Shown here: positions 36,847 through 58,100 of the stretch, piece after piece | Position numbering within the stretch: the first letter of the stretch is position 1 | Layout of the letters: each line of letters starts with the position of its first letter | Source: Balanoglossus misakiensis | Lineage: Eukaryota > Hemichordata | Length of the DNA: 64,000 nt | Assembly (NCBI GenBank): GCA_040954595.2 | Contig: CM082576.2 | Span: 5,766,001 to 5,830,000 of the forward strand | Reading direction: 5' to 3' | Notes under the pieces: model-generated | Databases searched by the model: none | The model's input: only the letters and a program-made list of their open reading frames with translations | What the model was told of the DNA's origin: nothing | Program-made: the position numbers and the translations under genes

Positions 36847-38539
36847 TTTCTTCCAATTTCGTTATCAGTTCAGAACACTCGTTTTGTGAGTTTGTGAGTC
36901 AGCTAGCTGTGTAAAGACAACTGTTGAATGGCCAATGGTGCGATTGTTGACTGGGTCAGGGTATAAATGCCACCCACAACTGTGTACAAGAAGTTAGGGA
37001 GCTTTTACTATTAAAATAGTGTTGTGTGATCATGGACAGTGACACACACACACATGCATACACACACACATATATACACACACACAGACACACACACACA
37101 CACACACACATGTATTAATTAACCTGTCTTAAAAAGGCTATAGGCCTATACTAGTATACACAGTCGTCGTGGTAAATGTTTTACGATGTTAATTGCTATT
37201 TTATAAACTAGTAAATCTTGCTGATGTCATCGTTGCACTATTGCTATATAATATTTCCACACGAGCGAATTTAAATTGTACGACCTCTTTTGATTACAGG
37301 GACTGTAATAAAGTGGCCAGTATAAACAAGTGTCTACTATACAGATGTGGCCACTATCAATTTTACAACTATGGGGTCTGAAAGGCGGGTCTGGAACATA
37401 CCAGTAGTTTATTACATCCATAATAAGCGGCCTTTCTCACCATGGTCTTCATTGCGCATGCACTAGAAAACAGAAAGTTATGACTGCCAGAATGGTTTAA
37501 CACTGTCATAGGCAATCACCGTGTAAAGACAACCCTCATGCGACTGTGCTAACAACGGGAAATATTCGGCGTGCATGATTGTTTGATTGTTGTAGGCATG
37601 CGTTTCAAGTAAGTTCATAGAATTTTACCACTGGAAACTACGTTTACGTACTAGTGTATTGGACATCGAGCGAAATAGCTACAATGTAGCTACGTAGATC
37701 ACATCACGACAGTCACCAGACCTCGTTAGGGTATGTAGTGACAGATTGTGTCTGCGTCTAGCTTTAATCACCGTCACTAATTAAACACTCGTTTCCGATG
37801 CTGATCTGGTTGACGATGACCGCCTTCGTTTCGAAGCCTATGATGAAAAATGGTTCTTTTTGCCTTTAATGTAGGCCCATGGTGTACGTGGTTTTCTCCC
37901 CATTGTCAGTCTGTTTGTGGCCTCATTAATTAGGCTAATTTACAAAGCCACAAAGGGTAGTGTCATGCATTCGGCACGTCGATTCAAACGTCTGAATCGT
38001 CAACAACGTACTCAGGATATATGCCTTATGAAGCTTCATTCTGGTGCGCTATATACACCCAAAGTTCACAGTTTCTGCCTCTGATCATGCTAATGGTGTC
38101 GCAACAAACATTAGCTGTTGATGTCGTCACACCCAAACTAAACCGTTGGTGACATCGACAGAGAGGGCGCCCTTTGAAGTGGCAGTATCCGAGGCCTCTT
38201 TACATGTACATGGTTCAGAAATATTTCTGATTAAAGAAGGGGTAGGCCTAAAGTCTGGAAGGCATTGAAATAGAATTTGAAGTAAATGAAACAAGATTCA
38301 AACCTCCAACATTCCATAATCGAGGTATTTTTGTATTTTCCTGTAACTTTAAAACTGTTATTTTTCTATCATAATTTCAATGTGTATATTCCCCTTGTTT
38401 TCTTCTATTTTTTTTCTTTCCTTTATTTCATATTTATCATAATGTAAGATTTGAGCCCCGAAGAATTTACGTTTCAATTGTCCTTTCAGATTATAAGGAA
38501 CCTGAAGTGCATTTGAACTTAAAGATTGAAGTGACCACC
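36847..38539. other. Intergenic region between SelW-B and the CUB-domain gene
   Basis: The SelW-B and CUB genes are divergent here, so both promoters should lie within this 1.7 kb. The only clear structure is an (AC)n microsatellite at 37041-37110. No coding exon, RNA gene or convincing TATA box is seen. Confidence 0.4.
37041..37110. repeat. (AC)n microsatellite, interrupted
   Basis: CA repeats with TGCATA and TATATA interruptions in the divergent intergenic region upstream of both SelW-B and the CUB gene. It is visible directly. Confidence 0.9.
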
Positions 38540-48019
<9,480 letters not shown>

Positions 48020-48325
48020 CCACATCCAGTACCCCGAGGACATGATGCACCCTTATGCACCGATAATGGGCCAGAAACTACTGGATGAAAAACTTTTTGT
48101 GTAGAATATGTTTCTGTATATACATGTACATGTTTCACGTCAACATATCCTTGATTTTTATCTTACCATCATGAGACGTTTAGTAATTTTGTAAGGTATT
48201 TTATTGCCAGAACCGTTAGGTGTTATTGTGTGTTTAATATTCAGATAACGTCATTTCCAACATTTTTTTCCGTATTTTGGTGTATAATTGAGTATTGATT
48301 CAGCACTTATTTTGTATTTTTGTGG

Positions 48326-48331
48326 AATAAA
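48326..48331 (+). promoter_or_regulatory. Polyadenylation signal of the CUB gene
   Basis: AATAAA 307 bases after the TAA stop at 48019, in AT-rich 3'UTR sequence. It is the first canonical signal after the stop. Confidence 0.7.
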
Positions 48332-49070
48332 TGAAACGTCTCATGCTGTTTATGCATTAGATAAGAATGTGTGAAATGTGAGCAAATAATAATCATGATA
48401 CTTGCCTCATGGAATTGTGGTATTTTCATATACATCTCTAAAATGAGAATTTCTTACAATGGATCTGTCTCTATATTTAGAGTTTTGCCTATTAATTCTA
48501 AGTACTTTCTGTATTGCATAATGAATACTGGATATTGGGGAATGACGTCACGCTGAGCGAATATTTACCATTCCTTTGCTCTTTTCTTTCGTGAATGACG
48601 TGACTTGAAGTTTGTTGCGTTCGCTGTGCGATTTCCTGAAGACAATTTGAAATGATAACATATCTGAGTCCTTGGCTTCCTCTTTCTAGGGATGGCCATG
48701 GTGACACGGTGGTTTCGTCTGGAGTTTTGCGTGATTAGCGGTGTTACTGTAGTCCTGAATGCAAGTTCTTAACATTTCCATCTGTATAATTAATTGGGAA
48801 ACTAAATATCAAGACTATAGCATTTTTGTATTTTGTGGAAATGACGTTTTGCATTATGCCTACATAACTAGTTCCTTTGGAAAAAATAAAAGTCGAGATA
48901 AAAGCGTTGGTGAAAATATTTTTTTTTTAGTTTATCCTAATACCCATAATGGATTTCTCGTAAATAATCGCACCAATGCGTGTTTGTGCGTGCACGCGCG
49001 CATATGTGTTTAGTATTCAGATACCGTCATTTCGAACAATGTTTATGATTGTTGCCGGCGCGGCGCAGAA
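48332..49070. other. Convergent intergenic region
   Basis: It lies between the 3' ends of the CUB gene (plus) and the subtilase (minus). No exon is supported. A canonical minus-strand AATAAA for the subtilase was not found close to its stop. Confidence 0.4.
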
Positions 49071-51722
49071 TCACATCCTACGTGGCCCACAGTCGAAGCA
49101 GTCTGTGCCATAGTAGCACACAAAGTGTTGAGCACCATGACCACCATCGTCGCACTCGCCATCCATTGCATGATCGCATGTATCTTCACACATATAACCT
49201 GTAAGCAAAGACAAACAAAATGTGAATATTGTCATACTTGTTTTCTGGAAGGAGGCAATTTTTAGAAGCAAAGAGAAATTTGAGCGTTTAAAATGTTGAG
49301 GCGACCCAAGAACCGAAATGACCTAGAGATTAATGTTCTAGTGCTATTTAAAGCAAGAATTTAACACCCATATGCCCCGGATGTCAAAATTAGCATGTTA
49401 GTATGTTAAAGGTGTTACAGCTAGAGCACGCACGATGTACGGAAGGCGGAGTGGGCGGAGGTATCGACGCATCTTGTGGAATACCAAGTAGCTCGTTAGG
49501 AGTAGCTTCATAGTAGACGTCAGGAACAGCTGAGAGGGTGACGACTCCGGATCTCGCAGAATTCAACAAAATTCGCTTGACCTGATCTTGAGTCAGAGTG
49601 GGATCTTGCTCCAAAAGGATGGCGGCAACGCCTGCAAAAGGTGGGGAATATTGTCAGACTTCTGCCTATGCTATCGGCGATACACGTGCGTCTGCGGGTT
49701 ACATGGATGTTCTATGGCCGGATGCAGCTGAGTGTTAGGTTCGACCCTGTCTCTGATTTGTGGCAATGTCTATGATATCTCTTGACCTTCGTCCACACAA
49801 ACGGCATTTTGAACGAATTATGAACACGTGAAATCCAGAAATTGAATCATTTTTATGACAGAGTAATATTTCTCTGGCAAACACAGTATTCCTCGAACAC
49901 TGTTTTGTCCATCGTGTATATCAACGTCATGGCGGAATAATAATAACGCACAGTACCTGCTACGTGAGGTGCTGCCATTGAAGTACCACTGGCGAAGGCG
50001 TAGCTGGAGTCGTTGAGTGGAAAAGAGCTGAAGATATTCGACCCTGGAGCCAAGATGTTCACACAGCTGCCGTAGTTCGAATAGTGTTCCATAAAGTCTG
50101 AAATGTTTGTCGCTCCAACCGATATTACCTGTGACGGCGATAAACATGATGAGCAATGCCATGAACCACAAGGCCCTATACTGGTCGTTTTGTAGTGTGA
50201 CCTATTTCTCTTCAAAATCAGTGTCACACGATGTAACTTAGTATTCTACGCAATCAGCTGGAGACCTTTCACTCATTTACCGAGACGTTATACGACAAGA
50301 TGAAAGTGTTTCTTTTCTCTAATTCGAATGGGCTCTCCTGACATGTCGCATGCGCCCACGAATGCTTTTTCAGCCTGTACCAAGACTTGCCAAGTTCATG
50401 TATAGGGTATTCACCTCATCGGAGGAGGCGGGGGATACCGCGCAGGCGGGGTATGCGTTATTTCCGGCTGCGGCGACGACGATGTAGCCCGCATTAACCA
50501 ACCGTGTCATGGCCAGGTTTATCAGTTCTGAATACGGTCCCCCAAGAGACATGGAAACGACAGCAGGGGTCATGTTTGATTTTGCGATAACATCCATCGC
50601 TGCAAGTGAGAATGAAGTGCACAGAACCGTGGACAACAAGGTAAACGTTTAACTTGATTAATACCAGTATCTGCCGACGGACTGAGGTTCAAATTGCAAA
50701 CATTATTAAACTGTTTAATTTTGTATCACTCGCATGGTTGCAGTAACACTAGAAAAATTAATGCACCTTTGCCACTTTTTCAAGCCTAACAGATACATGT
50801 ACACTGTAAATGCCTGCGCTATTGCCATATATGTATAAGCAATAAGGTGTTTAGACGCATGTCATGTACTGTCTCCTGGAAACTTTCCTGCAATGAGCGA
50901 AGTCAGTTCGAATTATAACACACCATGCAGCGAACCCTCGATCGTGATTCGTCAATACGACGTCACGTGACCTTAGTCTTTTCGAACTGTTGCCTGGGGC
51001 ATCAGTTCGATCGGTTTGGTGTGTTATAAAACACATGATGGCTGACATATTCGGGCAACAGTGTATTTTTAATGACCTCGGGACTGCCAGTCACACCAAA
51101 ACAGTCTGTTTCCCCTCGGGCTATGCCCTCGGGAAAACAAGACTGTTTTAGTTGTGACTAGCAGCACCCTCGGTCATCAAAATACACTGTTGCCCTCATT
51201 GTCAGTCATCATGTGTATACTGTACTTCATCACGCACTCTTACGTTCTTTATACGAGATAGTCATTCTTCCTACTCTAAGAATGAACATGTAATCATCAT
51301 TCGAACTCACCTTCAATCAGCATAATCGCAGTTCCATTGCCAGAGCAGTTCAGCGATCGTACCGAATATAAATTTACACCTGGGGCTACACCAACATTTT
51401 CGCCACCAATGATACCGGCGCAGTGAGTACCATGCCCATCACAATCTCCACCCTGTTTGGGAACATAGAATTTTAATCAGTACTTCAAACGATGAAAATC
51501 TTGCAATTGTTTTTAAAACATTTGCGAAAATAGACTCATTGGCAAATTGATCCGACAAAAACTGTTTGGGGCTGATCTTACTTCCAGTCCATCTTCCATA
51601 GCATCATAGAAACTTGAAGCCCTTCCTCCAAATTCGTGGTGTGAAAAACGAATGCCAGTGTCTACAACGAACACATTAACTTGACTTCCGTTACCTTTAG
51701 AGAGAGAGGGGGGGGGGAGAGA

Positions 51723-51755
<33 letters not shown>

Positions 51756-53229
51756 GGTGAGCATTTAGATATAAAATGTGTTTACTCAGTAGGTGTGAAT
51801 AATTTACTATATATATAAAAGAAATGAGGTGTTTCGACCATACCCCTTTTGGACTTGACAGCACTTACTGCCAAAGATGTTATCTTCTGAAAACCCGCGT
51901 GTACATACTAAACTCTTTTTTTTCCAAGTTTGTTTTACGACAAATCTGTGTTCACCCGAATTTGAAATGTGTATAACAAGTGTTGCTCGGCCGAGTCACT
52001 GAACATATCTATTTCTACAAGTGTCATGAGAGTGTATATCAGGAACCCATGCTAAGTAGAAACTTACCTAATGCTGAATTGTAACGCCCATCCAGGGGTG
52101 GATAGACTTGGTCTATTCTGTCCAAACCCCAAGGTATACTATTAATGGCATCGGCGTACACGAGTTTATTTTCTTCAATGAAGTCAACTTCATCAAGCCA
52201 TCTCAGCTTTTGATTGAAAGAAGCAAATATTAATCGCTGGGTTCATTTATTAACTTAAAACCTCAAAGCCAAAAACGTTAGCATTGATAAACATTACTTG
52301 ATCAATTGACTCGATTGCATGAAAGGTTTAGAAAAGTAAAGAAACTTTTCAAAAATAAAAAAATAGCATTTAGTGATGAATTATGGATACAGATTAAAAG
52401 GTGGGTCATGTCTGCGTTATCTAAATATGAGGTAAAGAATCTGTAAAACGTATATTAACATTAACCAGATGTTTTTACCTAAAGGGTTTAGATTATCTAC
52501 TTTGACCCGAAGCATGTTGCAGGGTGCATCGTCTGTTATAGTTTGCTACGAGACTGATTTGTATTCCCTTACAAATATTTGTAAACAGAGACTTACCATT
52601 TCAACTGCTTCGTCTAGCATGCTAACACAGAGGCATTTCATAAGTGTTGTGATGTTACTATGAATGTCAACGTGTAGTTCATCTTTCTCGACCAACTGAA
52701 GCAATGTTTCCTGTAGTGTCGCCATGTCTTCAACTGTTATGTCATCCTAAAGATTTAAGCGCATAAAGGAACGAGCTTCTGTTGTGTAAATGCAACCACT
52801 TCTCTTCAAAGGCTAGAGTTATAACAGAACATTTGCCAAACAAATTAAATTTAAATCGGGCAGAAAAACAGGTGCCCCGATAGTTAAACATCTACTGAAA
52901 AGGTTCGTCGCTGATCACTCCTGATGACGACCCAAAACGGCTGCAAGGCAGCTAGGTAGACTATATTGTACATTTATATTACCGTATACCCCCTCGGTTA
53001 ACTAGAATAACAAGTAAAAAGTTCTCACCCGAAGCTTCACGATGTACTCGCCTTCCACTCGGTCTTTGTGAGCGCGAACAAGTGGAGCCTGTATGTCTCG
53101 TTTAACAAAACTCGGGCGAAACTCGTGAGGTTTACGTGCAACGTCGAGATCGGAAGTTGCATTTTGTTTTACTGGATTGGCTGCTGTGCACACGACGATC
53201 ACCGTCATCAGATAACAAACTCTATGCAT
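49071..53229 (-). CDS. Secreted subtilisin-like serine protease (S8, proteinase-K type)
   Basis: Nine exons: 53029-53229, 52597-52746, 52068-52206, 51582-51694, 51311-51452, 50415-50599, 49957-50128, 49434-49631 and 49071-49198; 475 residues. It has a signal peptide (MHRVCYLMTVIVVCTA) and an I9-type propeptide (about 45-120, with VEGEYIVKLR). The catalytic domain has all key residues: Asp175 in VVDTGI, His208 in HGTHCAG, oxyanion-hole Asn295 in AAAGNN, and Ser360 in GTSMAAPHVAG. HGTHCAG and the general layout fit the proteinase-K branch of S8A. The last exon adds a 42-residue Cys-rich module (CEDTCDHAMDGECDDGG...GTDCFDCGPR), which is unusual on animal subtilases. The final coding junction uses the GTGCGT donor at 49433. 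Reading through it instead gives a short tail and a stop. An active secreted endopeptidase is likely. Confidence 0.88.
51700..51757. repeat. (GA)n tract forming the pyrimidine tract of a splice acceptor
   Basis: GA repeats with a nine-base G run. On the minus strand this is a CT/C tract that directly precedes the acceptor (CTAAAG) of subtilase exon 4, so the microsatellite acts as the polypyrimidine tract. Confidence 0.85.
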
Positions 53230-55183
53230 TTTTGTTAACTAAATACCTTTCTGAAGAAAATCAGGAATAGAATATTAATGTCTCTGTGGGCATATTAAGT
53301 TTAGGTTTCTTTTGATCACCTTTTAAATTAATGGGGACCAATGCATTTGGCAGAGCTATTATCGAACAAATTTTAAAGCCACAAATATCGACAGTGAACT
53401 ATCGTGTGATTCCACCTCGCGGTAAATACACTGTAAACAAACTTTACGGCCAAACAGCCTATTCTGTACACCTATTCTGTTTTTGTCTTACTGTCCATAA
53501 TGTGCTAAGCTTAAAATGACAAGGAGAACGTAGACTTGGGCGTAACAACTGATGGACTCACTAAGCGTAGTGATAATCAACCGCCCATACAAGCGGAGTG
53601 ATAATCAACTCACTGACATAATTTGCATGACCAGAACCATGCAGACATTTTATGACAGCAGTGCGTATACGATGCTGTACAGGCCAGTGTAATTCCCGTC
53701 CAAGCGGAGTGATGCAAGACATGACGCTAATTGCCAACATGTTGGAGGGCATTTTATGTAGAGTACTGTCGTTCACCACATACCCATGAATTACACGAAT
53801 CAACATATCATCAATGCAATTTTTTCGTGCGTCAGTGTATCGTATCTGACGCTATTAATTTATGGCGGCAATTAAGGTTTTCTAATCAAAAGATTTTCTT
53901 TCAAAATAAATATAAAAAATGTAACATTACCAAACATGTTGATGCTCGACAGCGTATGAGAGGCAAAACTCTTCTGTCCTGTCTCCAATAATGAACACTA
54001 TTTCTGACAACTACACATTATTAAATACCAAAATATGCTACCTTAATTAAGGTATATTACTTTCTGCTGGTGGGTACGCGAAAAATATCTGGTGGATTTA
54101 CATACAGTTATCTTAGGATATTTTAGTATTTGGTGAACCAGCATACTTATTAAATTACCATATGGCCTGTTTTAAGGAGGGTTATTCTTTCCGGAATACC
54201 TGTCCGAATTTGTTACGTTGGACATGGGAAGTAAATCTACAACTGAATATTCCCAGTATCTATAAGAAAGCTCATTCAAGTGGTTTAAAACTGAAATTGA
54301 AAATTTCCTGGTTCACGACCTTTATTACTTAAACATGTCAATATGCAAATTAGTAGTTACATACTTTTCTCGTTTGAATCGGTGGTAAATTTCAAAGACA
54401 GCAGTGGGTTGGGTAATCCCCAAACATCGCTTATGTTTAGAGTATCAATATTGTTTTATTGTCGCAGCACTTTGCTAATTTCACACTTTCCGGCAGGTTG
54501 CTTTGTTGCATGATAGAACACGTGACCCATCTTGACCATTGGCACTGTTTGGGGTTCGTCTTATGCAAATCAGTTAGCTCTCTCGTTTCACACACAAAAC
54601 ACATATCTTTCTTTCATGCCTTCTATTGTGTTAAATTATTTGCCCATTTTGGCTAGTGTCTATTGTACATGTGAGTGACTTGATATTATCCTTATTTTAC
54701 CATGGCGGTGTTCTATGGAGCATGTATGGATGCAAGTGCGTGGAGTCAGTACCGATTTTAAGCATTTGTACCAGAACATACAATTTGAGAGTGAAAATGC
54801 CAAGTCAGTCGAGTATATCATAAATACCCTACGTTCATTTATTGCAAAATCAACCTATTCCATGTACTTTCCTCTCGCTTACAACTTCGTCAGCTTGATT
54901 GCAAACAAGTAATTGCCATTATTTCAAAACATGAAAGATTAATTGAAGTGTTAATATTATCAACATTGTGGTAAGGTTCCGAATTTGATTTCATTTAGTC
55001 AAACTTTGACAAATTATGGCATCAAACCGTACATTTTTCATTCATTTCATTTCATTCCATTCCATTCCCATTACTATCTTTTGATGTGTTCGGTCAAATC
55101 AAACAAAGGCTATTGAAACGCGAACTCTCATTATGTTTTACACGTGAGCAACAATTCACGTGGCCAGAACAGCAACAGGTCGT
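53230..55183. other. Intergenic region between the SLC5 gene and the subtilase
   Basis: It contains the subtilase promoter at its left end and the SLC5 3'UTR at its right end. TTTATT at 54838-54843 is a candidate minus-strand polyadenylation signal, about 340 bases after the SLC5 stop. AAGCGGAGTGAT occurs twice near 53590 and 53703. No coding exon is supported. Confidence 0.4.
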
Positions 55184-58100
55184 TTACAGAGTTCCTTTAT
55201 CATCGTCACACACTTGCTTCTTGACATCATCTTCTGATTCTTGAAAATTGTATAATTTGGTGTCGCTTCTCTTCCAACCTGGTGGTCTAAATAAAATATA
55301 AGTAATAACTGTATTATTTTAATGGAGGATAAGGTTGGCACACGACTTTGCTTTTAGTGCCGACAACTTTTTTATCAAATGTATATCATCTAAGGTACAG
55401 TGTGACGAAGTAAATCAGCTATTTAGATAAACATTGGAATGCGATTTCGGAAACCAACCTCAGAAATTTGGCAAGCAAAATGGGGTCGACAGTCTTCAAT
55501 CTTTCTTCTGGAACAAGAATGCGAACAATCTCACTCCCGATGATACCGATGAGTATCGTCACTACGGTTCCATAGCAACCATACATCAAGTAAGATACCT
55601 TTGTGATAGAGAGGGGAAAGTTAAGCTGGTGTTGTAAACATTTCTCAATAATCTGTGACCCTCAAATCATTAAATAACCAATCTCGAGAGAGCTTGCAAT
55701 CGATGTTGTACATTGTTTATACTCACGCGGTATACACCAAGAGCTTCTTCTAAATTTCCCTGATTTGCATAAGCTCCAAAGGTGATCCAGGCTGCAAATC
55801 CGAAACCTAACGTCGTGCCACATAGCATGCCTCTGCAAGAAACACGTGTGGTTTGTTATGAAAATGTGCATAATTCGATGGATACCCTCGTTAATCTGAC
55901 AATAGTCTGGTTAAGTTATTAAGTTGTCAGTGGCGGTCAGTTCACAATACAAACCAAACGTACATTCCGTTTGCCCGCTTGTACATCATTCCGACGCCAA
56001 AAGTTCCCATTATAGGACCGCCGGTGATGCCAAGAATGGTCACTCCAAGCACCAACAGACTGCCCAGTGTACTCGCCAGAAAAGCCAAACCAATGCTTGC
56101 AACTCCATAAACACACGCTGTAGTATAAAGCAAAATATGACACTAAGCACTTGCAATTAACAAGTAAAGTGAACGGAAAAATATGAATTCCCAATAATTC
56201 GCCCCAATAATGATTGCCCTTCATGGAGAATTCCCAACACTTACTTAAAATCTTGGAAATGAAGGTGTCGCGTTCATCGTTTTCGTATTTGGATTGTCCT
56301 GTTCTTCTTGCTCTCCATGAACGGAAGGGTTTGATGAAATCTTCCAAAGTGACAGCAGTCATGGCGTTCAGGGCGGAAGACACCGAACTTAAGAATGAAA
56401 AATGTATTTTGACAATGGTGATATGTCACGACCATTACTGATACAAGCTACAATTCATACACTACATGTAGCAACATTAAACCACAAACAGTGTTATTCT
56501 TTAAAAGATGAGAGATTGACGTCAATGTTATTCATTATTAGGGCCCAAGCCCAGCAGGCTTGGGCCCTATTGGTATTACTGGGATTTTTCTTCTACTTCT
56601 TCTTCTTCTTCTTCTTGTGTCGTTTTTTTGTCCAGCTAGATCTGGAGAACGGCTGAACCTACCAATTTCAAACTTAGCACAATGGTGCAGGCCAATGAGA
56701 GCTGGTGCAGTACCCTCGTGAATGTTTAATTAGTCACGTGACCTGATGACCATATATGGGCAAAATTTTCAAATCGCCCTAATTTGCATATGAATTGAGA
56801 TATCAAAATTCTGTTCAGATACTTTGTGGACCATATGGCCAGGGTTCTACATGCCAAATGTCAAGGCCATAGGCCATGTCAATTTTGAGGAGAAGATTTT
56901 TAAGTATTATTTTCCATATTTTTCGCCCAAGCCATCGGCCTATACTTTACATAGTAAAGCTATGACCACATATTATTTTGGATAAATATGCATACATATC
57001 TCAAAATCTGTTAGGCTGATCATCTCAAACTTTGGTGTGCAGCTAGCCTAGCATTTGTCAATCATTTTAAGCGAAAAAAAATAATATGAAAAATCGACCG
57101 ATTTTTTTATATTAATTTTTTAAATTAAATTTATACCTTTTTACTTATACCTCTATAGTTAAGCTATGAACACTACACGTCTTAGTGTGGAATTCTGGTC
57201 TGTGCAACGGTCCTGTACAGTGACTGTGTATTGGGCAGTGAGCACAATGGGACCAAAATAACAGGCAAAATTTTGGGCTCACCTGTAACACCTGCTTAAC
57301 TCATTAATTATGTGCATACCTAATTCTGGGCTAACTAAGAGGGCTAGAGGTTTTGTTCTTGTTGGATATGGACCAGTATAGGGTCAACATTTCTTGCCAA
57401 AATTTTGCAAGACCTCAGGTGACCTTTGACCTACTTTACCAGATCTTGGCATCCAGAGCAAGTACAGACTTGGTGTTTGGAGGGTTGGGACTAAAATTGA
57501 AAAGCCAAAATTGGGGGTCACCTGTGACACCTGCCTACCTTATTAATTATGTGCATACCTAATTCCAGGCTAACCAATAGGGCTATAGGTTTAGTTTTTG
57601 CTTAACATGGACCAGTATAGGGTCAAAATTTCTTGCCCAAATTTTGCATGACCTCAGGTGACCTTTGACCTACTTTACCAGATCTTGGCATCCAGAGCAG
57701 GTACAGACTTGGGGTTTGGAGGGTTGGACTAAAATTGAAAAGCCAAAATTGGGGGTCACCTGTGACACCTGCCTACCTCATTAATTATGTGCATACCTAA
57801 TTCCAGGCTAACCAATAGGGCTATAGGTTTGGTTTTTGTTGAACATGGACCAGTATAGGGTAAAAATGTCTTGCCTAAATATAACATGACCTCAGTTGAC
57901 CTTTGACCTACCTTACCATATCTTGGCATCAAGTGCAGATATGCTTATTGCTATGTTGCTATGTGCTATGTTGGCTTGGGCCCGCTATTGCTGCTTGCAG
58001 CTATATTTATTATTATTATTTCTAGTATTGAGTGAAATGAAACTCCCCATGTCGCGTATATTAAAAATCAAGTCACATAGTTATCGTTTACCTGAGTGTT

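Noticed and set aside
49737-49747. tRNA B-box-like GGTTCGACCC
   Set aside because: No matching A box or cloverleaf can be drawn upstream, and it lies in a subtilase intron.
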